From Mycobacterium sp. ITM-2016-00318 (GTDB taxonomy: Bacteria > Actinomycetota > Actinomycetes > Mycobacteriales > Mycobacteriaceae), in contig NZ_CP134400.1 of NCBI RefSeq assembly GCF_002968285.2, positions 434,001 through 498,000 on the forward strand: DNA of 64,000 nucleotides, given 5' to 3'. How positions within the stretch are numbered: the stretch's first letter is position 1; the number at the start of each line of letters is the position of its first letter. The translations under genes were made by a program, and so were the position numbers. The notes beneath the pieces are model-generated. The model ran no database searches, was not told where the DNA came from, and saw nothing but the letters and a program-made list of their open reading frames with translations. Shown here in pieces: positions 30,077 to 39,128 of this stretch.

Positions 30077-31278
30077 CAGCCCACCTCCAATGACTTCAAG
30101 CCGTAGATGAAGTTCCAGCTGCGGAACGCTACATCGGAAAAGTCCTCGGCGAGAGCTAGATTCGGGAACCGCCGCAGCAGTGCGGGGAATGCGATGCGCA
30201 TCTCCATCCGCGCCAGCGGTGCGCCGAGGCAGTGGTGCACCCCGTGCCCGAAAGCCAGATGGCCCGGCGCGCCGCGGGAGATGTCGAGCACTTCCGGCGA
30301 GTCGATGAAGTCGCCGTCGCGGTTACCCGACGGCATCGACGGGAAGACCAGCTTGCCTGCAGGGATCGTCACGCCCGCGATCTCCACATCGGTCGTCGTG
30401 ATGCGCGGGATCGCGGTCTGCACGATGGACAGCCAGCGCAGCAGTTCCTCGATCGCGGGGCCGATGGCGTCGGGATCGTCGCGCACGGCGGCCAGCTGCT
30501 CGGGGTGGCGCAGCAGCGCCAGCGTGCCGAGTCCCAGCATGTTCGACGTGGTCTCGTGGCCCGCGAGCAACAGCAGTCCCGCGACACCGACCAGCTCACC
30601 GTCGGTGAGCTCGTCGCCGTGCTCGCGCACCAGCATGCCGAGGATGTCCTCGCCGGGCTGTCGCCGCGCCCGCGCGACCAGCGTCGTCATGTAGGCGCGT
30701 GCCTCCCGTTGGAGTTCCAGGCGCTCGGGGATCGGGATGGAGAAATCCAGTTGTCGTGCGCTGCGCCGCTGGAAGTCGCCTCGGTCGTCGTACGGCACCC
30801 CGAGAAGTTCGCAGATCACCAGCGAGGGAATGGGCAGCGCGAAGTTCTCCACAAGGTCGACCGGTGGACCGGCTTTCGCCATCGCGTCCAGCTGCGCGTC
30901 GACGATCTCGACGATGCGCGGTTCGAGGCGCTTCATCCGCCTGATGGTGAACTCGGGCGTCAGCATGCGCCTCAGCCGCGAATGCTCCGGCGGGTCGAGG
31001 CCGAGCAGATTGCCAGCGCGGTTCGACGCTGCTTCTTCTTCGGAGGGCTGTGGGACACCCTGTATCGCGAAGCCGACCGGACGCTCGTTGGAGAACCGCT
31101 CGTGGTCGGAGAGAACGGCTTTGATGTCCTCGTGCCGGGTGATCAGGAAGGACTGCATTCCGAAGGCGTTGATGAACTCGCGCACGCCCTCCGTCTTGCG
31201 GATCGCGCCGAGTTCCGGCGTCGGACTGAACGAATCGCGCCGCATGTGCAGCGGCGGCAGCTCAGGGGCTTCGGTCAT
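30073..31278 (-). CDS. Cytochrome P450
   Basis: A 401-residue soluble bacterial P450. It has the I-helix oxygen-activation motif AGHETT near 242, the K-helix ExxR (EELLR) near 280 and the heme-binding loop FGHGVHHCLG with the cysteine ligand at about residue 350. It resembles the CYP105/107-like bacterial families, but I cannot assign a CYP family. It is the third gene of a minus-strand series (MMPL transporter, hydrolase, P450, ferredoxin); the hydrolase stop is nine bases before its start. Substrate unknown. Confidence 0.93.
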   Translation of the reverse strand: MTEAPELPPLHMRRDSFSPTPELGAIRKTEGVREFINAFGMQSFLITRHEDIKAVLSDHERFSNERPVGFAIQGVPQPSEEEAASNRAGNLLGLDPPEHSRLRRMLTPEFTIRRMKRLEPRIVEIVDAQLDAMAKAGPPVDLVENFALPIPSLVICELLGVPYDDRGDFQRRSARQLDFSIPIPERLELQREARAYMTTLVARARRQPGEDILGMLVREHGDELTDGELVGVAGLLLLAGHETTSNMLGLGTLALLRHPEQLAAVRDDPDAIGPAIEELLRWLSIVQTAIPRITTTDVEIAGVTIPAGKLVFPSMPSGNRDGDFIDSPEVLDISRGAPGHLAFGHGVHHCLGAPLARMEMRIAFPALLRRFPNLALAEDFSDVAFRSWNFIYGLKSLEVGW

Positions 31279-31287
31279 AACCTGACG

Positions 31288-32094
31288 CTACTCGCGGAAC
31301 ACGAAGTCATCGATCAGCTTGTTCACCAGCGGCGGGTTCTCCAGCCCGGCGAGATGGGCGACACCGTCGAGCACCGCGACCGCGGAATCCGGTATCGCCT
31401 CGGCCATTGCGAGGGTTTCCGGCACCGGGAAGGTGGCGTCCTCGGCGCCCGCGACGACCAGTACCGGCGTCGAGATGTTCGCGAAGAGCGAACGCTGATC
31501 GGGCCGAGCCGGCACCACGCTGCGCACCGCAAAGGATGCGGACTCGATGTCGACGTCGGCCACGGTGTCGCGGACGAATTCGACGACCTCGTGGCGGGTG
31601 GCGAAGGTGGTCGGGCCGAGGAACGCCTTGAGCACGGAGCGGGTCAGCGGCGGCCGGATGCCGCCGAGCAGTGTGGCCATCCGCAGCAGCAACCCGTACT
31701 CGAGCTTCTGCCGTGTGCCAGCGGCCGACGCGGTGCAGTTCATCAGCACGGCATGGGAGATCCTGTCGGGGTGAAGCGCGGCGAACGTGCCGCCGATCAT
31801 GCCTCCCCACGAGTTGCCGACGAAGTGCGTCCGCGGCTCGCCGAGCGCATCGAGGATGTCGACGATGGAACGTGCGCAGTCGGCGAAATCGAACATCGCG
31901 GTCAGCTTCTGGCTCCGGCCGTGACCCGGCGGGTCGACCAGGATCACGCGGCAGCGGTCGGCGAAGTGTTCGGCCGCCGCCGCCCACATATCACCGGTCA
32001 TCAGGAGGCTGGGCCAGAACATCATGGCCTCGCCGCTACCGCGGGTCTGAACGCGCAGTTGCCCCAGCGCGGTGTCGACCATGTGACTTTCCAC
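31288..32094 (-). CDS. Alpha/beta-hydrolase
   Basis: A 268-residue alpha/beta-hydrolase with oxyanion region DPPGHGRS, nucleophile elbow GNSWGG (Ser near 98), acid residue in AGAEDATF and histidine in GVAHLAG. Similar to esterases and ring-cleavage hydrolases of the MhpC type; the substrate is not predictable. The start is either the GTG at 32094 or the ATG at 32082; both overlap the end of the MMPL gene by 47-59 bases, so translation is probably coupled. Confidence 0.85.
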   Translation of the reverse strand: MESHMVDTALGQLRVQTRGSGEAMMFWPSLLMTGDMWAAAAEHFADRCRVILVDPPGHGRSQKLTAMFDFADCARSIVDILDALGEPRTHFVGNSWGGMIGGTFAALHPDRISHAVLMNCTASAAGTRQKLEYGLLLRMATLLGGIRPPLTRSVLKAFLGPTTFATRHEVVEFVRDTVADVDIESASFAVRSVVPARPDQRSLFANISTPVLVVAGAEDATFPVPETLAMAEAIPDSAVAVLDGVAHLAGLENPPLVNKLIDDFVFRE

Positions 32095-34084
32095 CGCTCG
32101 AACCGTAGTCCGCGTCGCGGAGGGCGGGCCACCAGATCCGCGGCCCGATCAGTGTGAACACCGCGGGGATGATCACGGTGCGCACCAGGAACGTGTCCAA
32201 CAGGATGCCAAGGCCGACGATGATGCCGATCTGGGTGAGCACGATCAGCGGCAGCACGCCGAGCACGCAGAACACCGCGGCCAGCACGATGCCGGCGCTG
32301 GTGATGACCGCGCCCGTCGCCGACACCGCCCGGATGATGCCCTGTCGGGTCCCGTGTCCGGGTGTCTCCTCACGGGCGCGGGTGACGAGGAAGATCGTGT
32401 AGTCGACGCCGAGCGCGACCAGGAACAGGAACGCGAACAGCGGCGCGGTGTTGTCGAGTGCGGGGAAGCCGAAGATGTGCACGCTCGCCCAGCCGCCGAG
32501 TCCGAGCGCGGCAAGTGCGCTCAGCACCGTGACGGCGACGAGGATCAGCGGGGCGAGTGCCGACCGAAGCAACACGTAGAGCACGACCAGCACCACGACG
32601 AGGATGGCCGGGATGATGACAAGCCTGTCCCTGGCAGCCGCCGCGCTCGCGTCGCGCGCCGCAGCGTCTGATCCACCGACCAGCGCGTCGGGATCAGCGG
32701 CGTGAACCGAAACCCGGAGTGCATCAATTGTTTTGAACGCGTCGTCGGATGCGGGTTCAGCGCTCAGCACCACCGACCATTGGCTGATGCCGTCCGATGA
32801 TGCGCCTGCCGGATCAGCCGACACCACCCCGGGTGTCGAGGTGATCGCCGCCTCCACCTTCTGGGTCTTGTCCGTCGAGGCGATGACGCGGGTCGGATCG
32901 GTAAGGCCGCTGGGGAAGTGGGCGGCGAGCGTCTCGAATCCGCTCACCGATTCGGCCTGGACGCGGAACTGCTCGGTCTGTGAGAGGCCGACCGGTGTGG
33001 TGGTGATTCCGAGGCAGAGCAGCAGCAGTGCAGCGATCGCCACCGCGGTGACCCGGGCGGGTCTGCGCGCCACCGCGTCGGCGATCCGGTGCCAGACACC
33101 GCTGTCGGTGAGAGCTTGGGCGCCGACCCGCGGGACGAACGGCCAGAAGAGCCGCCTGCCGAACAACGCGAGCGCGGGCGGCAGGACAAGCAGCACGAAC
33201 ACCGCGGCCACGACCAGGCCCGCCCCGGCCTGCACGCCGAGGCTTCGGGTGCTCGGCGACGAGGCGAGCACCAGGGTCAACAGCGCGAGCACCACGGTGG
33301 CATTGCTCGCCAGGATCGCGGGGCCGGCCCGGCGCACAGCCACCTTGAGTGCCTCGCGGTGATTTTCGTTGCGGCCCAGCTCTTCCCGGTACCGCGAGAT
33401 CAACAGCAGGGCATAGTTCGTACCCGCCCCGAACACCAGCACGCTGGTGATGCCGGAGGTGGAGCCGTCCGGTGTCATCCCGAACCCCTGGGCGACTGCG
33501 CTGCCGACGACGGCGGCGACGCGATCGGCGAAGCCGATCACCGCGAGCGGCACGAGCCACAGCACCGGCGAGCGGTAGGTGACGATCAGCAGCAGCGCCA
33601 CCACGACCGCGGTCACCGCAAGCAGTGTGATGTTGGCACCGGAGAACGAGTCGGCGATGTCGGCGCCGAAGGCGGGGCCGCCGGTGACCTCGACCTTCAT
33701 TCCGTCTGGCAGACCGTCGCCCGCCGTCGCGCGCAGGTCCTTCACCGCGTCGCCCAGCGCGAAGCCGGACAATCCGGCGTCCAACGGCACGGTCGCCACC
33801 GCTGCCTTGCCGTCGTCGGCCGCCACCACGGGCTGTTGTCTGATCGCGCCGAGATCCGCGGGGGACAGGGGGCCTGCGTCGGTGCGGCTGAAGACGAGGA
33901 TGGCGGGCACCGTGTCACCGCCCGGCAACTGTGCCCGCAGGTCGTTCGCACGCGTCGACTCCGCGCCGGTCGGTACGGGTACCGGCGACTGCTGGCTGGA
34001 GTCGTCGCTGCCGATCAATCCGAGCAGCGCTCCGGAAACGATGAGCACGGCCAGTGCCAACAGCCACGAGAAACGCCCGGTCAT
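32036..34084 (-). CDS. MMPL-family RND transporter
   Basis: A 682-residue transporter of the MMPL (RND-type) family, with about 11-12 transmembrane helices and two extracytoplasmic porter-like loops (about 30-145 and 375-505). It contains the conserved TM4 region GADYA-like NYALLL and the C-terminal helix VALGVDYTIFL, whose Asp-Tyr pair is the proton-relay residue set of this family. MMPL proteins export lipids or drugs using the proton gradient. I chose the ATG at 34084; a longer start at 34120 would put 12 extra residues over the operator. A divergent MarR regulator lies 64 bases away. Confidence 0.9.
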   Translation of the reverse strand: MTGRFSWLLALAVLIVSGALLGLIGSDDSSQQSPVPVPTGAESTRANDLRAQLPGGDTVPAILVFSRTDAGPLSPADLGAIRQQPVVAADDGKAAVATVPLDAGLSGFALGDAVKDLRATAGDGLPDGMKVEVTGGPAFGADIADSFSGANITLLAVTAVVVALLLIVTYRSPVLWLVPLAVIGFADRVAAVVGSAVAQGFGMTPDGSTSGITSVLVFGAGTNYALLLISRYREELGRNENHREALKVAVRRAGPAILASNATVVLALLTLVLASSPSTRSLGVQAGAGLVVAAVFVLLVLPPALALFGRRLFWPFVPRVGAQALTDSGVWHRIADAVARRPARVTAVAIAALLLLCLGITTTPVGLSQTEQFRVQAESVSGFETLAAHFPSGLTDPTRVIASTDKTQKVEAAITSTPGVVSADPAGASSDGISQWSVVLSAEPASDDAFKTIDALRVSVHAADPDALVGGSDAAARDASAAAARDRLVIIPAILVVVLVVLYVLLRSALAPLILVAVTVLSALAALGLGGWASVHIFGFPALDNTAPLFAFLFLVALGVDYTIFLVTRAREETPGHGTRQGIIRAVSATGAVITSAGIVLAAVFCVLGVLPLIVLTQIGIIVGLGILLDTFLVRTVIIPAVFTLIGPRIWWPALRDADYGSSGGKSHGRHRAGATARSDPR

Positions 34085-34091
34085 GACCACT

Positions 34092-34114
34092 AATATTTCA
34101 GGGACTGAATTATT
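34092..34114. promoter_or_regulatory. MarR operator between the MMPL and marR genes
   Basis: AATATTTCAG, three bases, CTGAATTATT. The two 10-base arms match at nine positions. The site lies eight bases upstream of the MMPL start codon and 34 bases upstream of the marR start, in an AT-rich gap. TATGCT (34137-34142) is a -10-like element that ends six bases before the marR GTG, predicting a leaderless marR mRNA. Binding here would control both directions. Confidence 0.65.
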
Positions 34115-34148
34115 AAGCAAATGAACTTTCTGAGGTTATGCTCGACGG

Positions 34149-34625
34149 GTGGCTAATGCCGACCGTATCGAGCTGGAGGCGCTGATCGCGACAGATATGC
34201 GGGCGTTGACAGCCGAGTCCGATGAGATCGGCAGGCACTTCGCCGGCCGGCATGACGTCACCGCCAACGACTTTCGTGCGCTGCTGCATGTCATGGTCGC
34301 CGAAACCGCCGGAGCGCCGCTCACCGCGGGCGAGCTGCGAAGCCGAATGGGGGTGTCGGGTGCGGCCATCACCTACCTGGTCGAGCGGATGATCGCCTCA
34401 GGCCACTTCCTGCGGGAGTCGGATCCCTCCGACCGCCGCAAGGTGATCCTCCGCGTCGCCGACGTCGGGCGGACCGTCGCCCGCGACTTCTTCACCCCGC
34501 TGGCCGAACACAATCAGCGGGCAATGGCGGAACTGCCGGACACGGACCTCGCCGCGGCCCACCGAACCTTCACCGCGGTCATCACCGCGATGCGGGCATT
34601 TCGCGCGCAGCTCGACGAGCCGTGA
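34149..34625 (+). CDS. MarR-family transcriptional regulator
   Basis: A 158-residue winged helix-turn-helix regulator. The DNA-binding core includes LTAGELRSRMGVSGAAITYL (about 58-77) and the wing SDRRKVILRV with the DxRxxR-type salt-bridge motif. It diverges from the MMPL-hydrolase-P450-ferredoxin series and is the obvious candidate for its local control. The start is GTG. Its 3' end overlaps the convergent glycosyltransferase gene by 44 bases. Confidence 0.88.
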   Translation: MANADRIELEALIATDMRALTAESDEIGRHFAGRHDVTANDFRALLHVMVAETAGAPLTAGELRSRMGVSGAAITYLVERMIASGHFLRESDPSDRRKVILRVADVGRTVARDFFTPLAEHNQRAMAELPDTDLAAAHRTFTAVITAMRAFRAQLDEP

Positions 34626-35817
34626 TCTGGGCGACGAGCCGCTCGGCGGCCACCGACGCGCCATCGGTCCGGATCCGGCCCGCCATCGCTTCCGCACGTG
34701 CGCGGATGTCGGGCGTCAGCGCTGTCGCCAGCGCGGCCGACAACGAGTCGGCCGTCGGCGTCGGCCCGTCGTGTGCGGCGCCGATGCCGAGATCGGCCAC
34801 CCGCCTCGCGAAGTAAGGCTGATCAGCGAACTGAGGCACCACCACCTGAGGTACCCCCGCTGCGGTTGCCGTCGTCGTGGTGCCAGCGCCGCCATGATGG
34901 ACGACGGGGGCGACGCAGCGAAACAGCGCTTGATGATTGACCTCCCCGACGGCGAAGCAGTCGTCACGGTCGTCGATCAGCGCCAAGTCGGCCCAGCCGC
35001 GGCCGACGACGACGCGCATACCCTGCGCGCGCACCGCATCGATGGCAACCCGTGCGACGTCGTCCGGCGCGCGCACGCTGCCCATGCTGACGTACGCCGC
35101 AGGTGCGCCGGATTCGAGGAACTCCGCCAAGTCCGTTGGCAGAGGCCGACGGTCGGGCAGGATCCATGCGCCGGTCCGCGCCACGGCGAAGTCGGGGGAG
35201 CCGGGCCACGGCGCGAGGATGGGATCGGCCGCCAGCCAGGGTCGGGCGGTGAACACGTGGTCGCGCACATTGGCCACCGGCGGCAATCCCAGCGCCGCCC
35301 GGTGGGCGTTGAGCGGTTCGCCGTAGAGCGCCTGCACCCGTTCGGCGTCCACCTGCCACATCGTCTGGTTGTCCGCGCCGGGCGGGAACGGCTTGCCGGG
35401 CCGCGGCAGCGGCGAATGGTGCGGTGACGGGATGGGACACGGATGCAGTGCGACGAGCACGTACGGGACGTCGAGCACCTCGGCGATCGTCCGCAGCCCG
35501 GCAGGCATCAGCCCCGACGCCACCACGGCGTCACACCCCTTCGCGGCTTCGCCCACGATGTCGAACTGCAAGTCCACGAGCCGGGCCGCCGTTCGCGGCG
35601 CATCGGCGGGCGTCAGCGGCTTGTCGCCGTGCAGCAGGTTGCGCAGCGAATCCCCCAGTGGGATCAGCGCTACGCCCGCGCGTTCCGCAAGGTCGGCGAA
35701 GTCCGGTGGTGCGCAGATGCGCGCCTCGACGCCGAGCTTTTTCAATTCCACCGCGAACGCCGTCATCGGCTCGACGTCTCCGCGTGATCCCCAGGTAGAC
35801 AACAACACACGAGTCAT
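34582..35817 (-). CDS. GT1-family glycosyltransferase (UGT/GPL-type)
   Basis: A 411-residue GT-B glycosyltransferase. The N-terminal Rossmann start STWGSRGDVEPM is the signature of the sterol/glycopeptidolipid glucosyltransferase group (GtfA/Rv1524 type). The C-terminal donor-binding part contains PVVHHGGAGTTTTATAAGVP (about 327-346) and the QFADQPYFARRV segment. I chose the ATG at 35817 (MTRVLLSTW), because it starts the first strand; the longer frame adds 13 unrelated residues. Acceptor (lipid, macrolide or other) is unknown. It lies next to, but points toward, the marR gene. Confidence 0.87.
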   Translation of the reverse strand: MTRVLLSTWGSRGDVEPMTAFAVELKKLGVEARICAPPDFADLAERAGVALIPLGDSLRNLLHGDKPLTPADAPRTAARLVDLQFDIVGEAAKGCDAVVASGLMPAGLRTIAEVLDVPYVLVALHPCPIPSPHHSPLPRPGKPFPPGADNQTMWQVDAERVQALYGEPLNAHRAALGLPPVANVRDHVFTARPWLAADPILAPWPGSPDFAVARTGAWILPDRRPLPTDLAEFLESGAPAAYVSMGSVRAPDDVARVAIDAVRAQGMRVVVGRGWADLALIDDRDDCFAVGEVNHQALFRCVAPVVHHGGAGTTTTATAAGVPQVVVPQFADQPYFARRVADLGIGAAHDGPTPTADSLSAALATALTPDIRARAEAMAGRIRTDGASVAAERLVAQITARRAAREMPASR

Positions 35818-35908
35818 AGCCGGCGATTCTGGGGCATGACGGGGGTCTTGCCGCAAGACCCCCCATGCGATATACGTTGAAGTGGGAAGGAAACAAGGCT
35901 CCCGCCAG

Positions 35909-37524
35909 TCAGGTCCGGTTGAGCGTCGCTTCCTCGAGATCCAGCCCGTGCAGCACCGACCTCAGCACTTCGTCGTCGATGTGTCCGTTGTCGCGTTCGG
36001 CGATGAACGCCGCGCGTTCGGCGGCCAGCATCTCCAACCGCAGCCGCCGGAACGCCGCCGTCGGGCTTTCGCCGATCTCCTCGTCGGTGCGGCCGAGACG
36101 CTCCCACGCGGAATTGCGGCGGCGAGTGTTCCACGCCCGCAACACTTCTGCGGCGCGCTCCGCTTCGGTCGTATCGGACTCGGCGAGCAACTCGTCGAGT
36201 CGGTCGGCCGCCGCCCTCGCGGCCTTCTCCTGCGCTGCGGCCGTGGCAATTGCGTCGGTGCGAACCTCGTCGCCCTGCACTCCGAGCTTTCTGATCAGCC
36301 ACGGCAGGGTAAGGCCGTGCAGTAGCAGCGTGCCGATCACCACGACGAACGTGAGGAACACGATGTGGCTGCGACCGGGAAACGGCTCGCCCGACAGCGT
36401 CGTCAGCGGCACCGCGAACGCCGCCGCCAACGAGACCACCCCGCGCATCCCCGCCCAGGCCACGACGAAAACCTCGATAGCGTCGGCGCGGTCTCGCGCG
36501 CCCTGATTCGCGGCGAGAGCGTCCGCGGCAGATAGGCGAACGCGTACACCCACAGGATGCGCACCCCGATGACCGTCGCCAGCACCGCGAGCGAGTAGGT
36601 CAGCATCGTGGTGAACGGCATGCCCCGAATCTCGTCGATGACGCCCGGCAGCTGCAGGCCGATCATCAGGAAGGCGAACGACTCCAGCACGAGCTGGAGC
36701 GCCTTCCACACCGCCTGGTCCTGCAGCCGGGTCTCATAGCCGGCGTGGAAGGACTTCTGCCCGAGGATGAGCGCCGCGACCACCACCGCGAGCACCCCCG
36801 AGCCGTGGGCTTCCTCCGCGGTGAGATAGATGACGAACGGCGCGACGAGACCGACGGCGCTTTCCACCAGCGGGTCGTTGAGCCGCCACCGGATGAACGC
36901 GATGACGAAGCCCATCGCCAGCCCGATCACGACGCCGCCGCCCGCGGCGAGTGCGAATGTCGCGAGACCGCCGCCCCAGGTGGCCGCGGTGCCGATCGCG
37001 GCGGCCAGCGCTACTTTGTAAGCGGTCAGCGCCGTCGCGTCGTTGAGCAGGCTTTCGCCGCTGAGCAGCGTCATGATGCGACGCGGGAGGCCGAGTCGCC
37101 GGCCCACCGCCGTCGCCGACACCGCGTCGGGAGGCGCCACGATCGCACCCAGAGTGAGCCCGGCGGCGATCGTGAGATCCGGCACCGTCTTGTACGCGAC
37201 GAAGCCGACCGCGAACGTCGTCGCCAACGGCAGCCCGACGGCCAGCAGCCCGATCGGCCGAAGATTGTTCTTCAGGCCGACGTAGCTGCTCTCAAGGCCG
37301 GCCGGCCAGAGCAGGGGCGGCAGCAGGACGTAGAGGACGAGTTCTGGTTCGAGCTGGATGTCGGTGAACCCGGGAATGGTGCTCACCACCAGCCCGGCGA
37401 GTACCAGTGCCAGCGGCGCCGACACGTCGTAGCGGCGCGCGAGCGCGGCCAGCAGGACCGAAAGCACCAGCACCGCGAGCAGTGAGCCTTGCACCTCCAC
37501 CCACCTCCTATCCTTGGTCAGCAT
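35909..37524 (-). pseudogene. CPA1-type Na+/H+ antiporter gene broken by a frameshift
   Basis: Two overlapping frames make up one YjcE/NhaP-like antiporter of about 530 residues. The first (from about 37524 to 36403) carries helices 1-10 with APPDAVSATAV and GESLLNDATAL; after LSPRIRARE, near 36495, it loses similarity. The other frame (ending at 35909) resumes with ADAIEVFVVAWAGMRGVVSL, then the last helices and a charged cytoplasmic tail. One base appears to be missing near 36490-36500. ATG at 37524 or GTG at 37494 (nine bases after AGGAGG) are start candidates. It may be a real pseudogene or a sequencing error. It is similar to Rv2287. Confidence 0.8.
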
Positions 37525-37831
37525 GCGCAAGAGTTCACGCGGACGCGATTCCGGGGCGCGCTCAGCGCCGAAGCTGTGCCCGCACCTCTGCGCTGCAACC
37601 TCCGAAGCCGCGCCTCTTACTCCCGGAGAATGCCAGGATTGCGCCGACCTGGACGAGCACACGTGGGCGCATCTGCGGATGTGCGTGACGTGCGGTCACG
37701 TCGGATGCTGTGACTCGAGCCCGCATCAGCACGCCAGCGAACACTTCCGCGCAACCGGCCATCCCGTCATGCGATCGGTGGAGCCGGGCGAGGATTGGCG
37801 ATGGTGCTACATCGACGTCCGGCTCGGCTGA
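37523..37831 (+). CDS. UBP-type zinc-finger protein
   Basis: A 102-residue protein made mostly of a zf-UBP domain: CQDCADLDEHTWAHLRMC, CGHVGCCDSS, HASEHFRATGHPV and WRWCYIDV carry the Cys and His ligands. In eukaryotes this fold reads the ubiquitin C-terminus; bacterial copies have no known partner. They are often next to or fused with CPA1 antiporters, as here: its ATG and the antiporter ATG overlap back to back (CATG at 37522-37525). The N-terminal 20 residues are basic, and the true start could lie slightly downstream. Confidence 0.8.
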   Translation: MRKSSRGRDSGARSAPKLCPHLCAATSEAAPLTPGECQDCADLDEHTWAHLRMCVTCGHVGCCDSSPHQHASEHFRATGHPVMRSVEPGEDWRWCYIDVRLG

Positions 37832-37854
37832 ACATCTGGCAGTCTTGACGGGCG

Positions 37855-39126
37855 ATGAGCGAAATCACTGAGTCTGAAGAACCCGCGCCCGAGGACACGC
37901 CGGCCGAGGACCCGACCGACAGTAAGCCGATCGCGGCGCGTGACGAGCCGAAAGCGGTGATGTTGCTCGGCTCCGGCGAGTTGAGCCGAGAGTTGACCCT
38001 GGCGTTTCAGCGGTTGGGTCGCGAGGTCATCGCCGTCGACCGGTACGCGAACGCGCCCGCACAAGGTGTCGCCGATCGCGCGGCCGTCGTGAAGATGAAC
38101 GACGCCGAGGCGCTGACCGCGATCATCGACCGGGCGAACCCGCTGTACGTGGTGGCCGAATCGGGCGTCATCGCGGTCGACGCACTGGTCGCCGCCGCCG
38201 AGCGCGGGCTCGAGGTCTTCCCGACTCCGCGCAGCGTGCGGATGGCGCAGGATCGCGAGGGTATGCGCAGGCTCGCCGCCGACGAACTCGGTCTGCCGAC
38301 CGCGCCGTTCTGGTTCGCCGGCTCAGTCGACGAACTCAGCGCGGTGGCCGACCACGCGGGCTTCCCGCTGGTGGTGACGCCGGTTGCGGGTGTGCCCGGC
38401 GAGGGCAGATCGGTGCTGCTGCGCATCGACGACGTCGACGCCGCCTGGCAGCGCGCGGTGGCGGCGGGCCGGGTGCCGCAGAACCGGGTGCTCGCCGAGA
38501 CCGTAGTCGAGGTCGACGTCGAGATCACCCTGATCACGGTGCGAACCACTGGGCCGACCGGGCCTGCGCTGCACTTCTGCGAGCCGATCGGCCACCGCGA
38601 GGGCGACGGTGACGCGCTCGAGTCGTGGCAGCCGCAGCAGCTGTCCGCGCCCGCGCTCGACGCCGCCAAGTCGATAGCCGCCCGGATCGTCAACGCGTTG
38701 GGCGGGCGTGGCGTCTTCGGTGTCGAGCTGCTGGTGCGCGGCGACGAGGTGTACTTCTCCGACGTCCGCATGCGGCCACACGACAGCGGCCTTGTGACCC
38801 TTCGGACGCAACGTCTTTCGGAGTTCGAGCTGCACGCGCGGGCGATCCTGGGGCTGCACGTCGACACCATCATGATTTCGCCGGGCGCAGCGGAGGTCAC
38901 ATATGCCGGCGGTGAGTCGGCACCGGTCGACATCGCGCCGGAGAACGTCAACGCGGTGCTCGGGGACGCGCTGGCCGTCGCCGAGAGCGATGCTCGCCTG
39001 TTCAACCGGCCCGACGAAACCGAACCCCGCCGCCGTCTCGGACTCGCGTTGGCCACCGCGCCCGACGTGGTGACCGCACGGGACAGGGTGCGCCGGGTCA
39101 CCGGCGTGCTGCGCAAACTCTGGTAG
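37855..39126 (+). CDS. purT: PurT-like ATP-grasp protein (Rv0389 position), with altered active-site residues
   Basis: A 423-residue homologue of formate-dependent GAR formyltransferase. GSGELSRE near 42, DREGMRRLAA, ESWQPQQ, GVFGVEL and RPHDSGLVTL are clearly PurT. But where E. coli PurT has VKPVMSSSGKGQ (ATP phosphate loop) this protein reads VTPVAGVPGEGR, which loses the lysine. A GAR-binding Glu in IEAIA is replaced (SGVIA), and the second metal Glu is Asp (FSDV). The first 30 residues are an acidic extension. It may have lost or changed activity. It starts the block purT-39129-rhodanese-metZ, as in Rv0389-Rv0391. Confidence 0.85.
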   Translation: MSEITESEEPAPEDTPAEDPTDSKPIAARDEPKAVMLLGSGELSRELTLAFQRLGREVIAVDRYANAPAQGVADRAAVVKMNDAEALTAIIDRANPLYVVAESGVIAVDALVAAAERGLEVFPTPRSVRMAQDREGMRRLAADELGLPTAPFWFAGSVDELSAVADHAGFPLVVTPVAGVPGEGRSVLLRIDDVDAAWQRAVAAGRVPQNRVLAETVVEVDVEITLITVRTTGPTGPALHFCEPIGHREGDGDALESWQPQQLSAPALDAAKSIAARIVNALGGRGVFGVELLVRGDEVYFSDVRMRPHDSGLVTLRTQRLSEFELHARAILGLHVDTIMISPGAAEVTYAGGESAPVDIAPENVNAVLGDALAVAESDARLFNRPDETEPRRRLGLALATAPDVVTARDRVRRVTGVLRKLW

Positions 39127-39128
39127 CC

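Noticed and set aside
30232..32157. 641-residue plus-strand open frame across P450 and hydrolase
   Set aside because: Shadow of two well-supported genes on the other strand.
36403..36709. Programmed frameshift in the antiporter gene
   Set aside because: No slippery heptamer or stimulatory structure is evident near 36495; a missing base is simpler.
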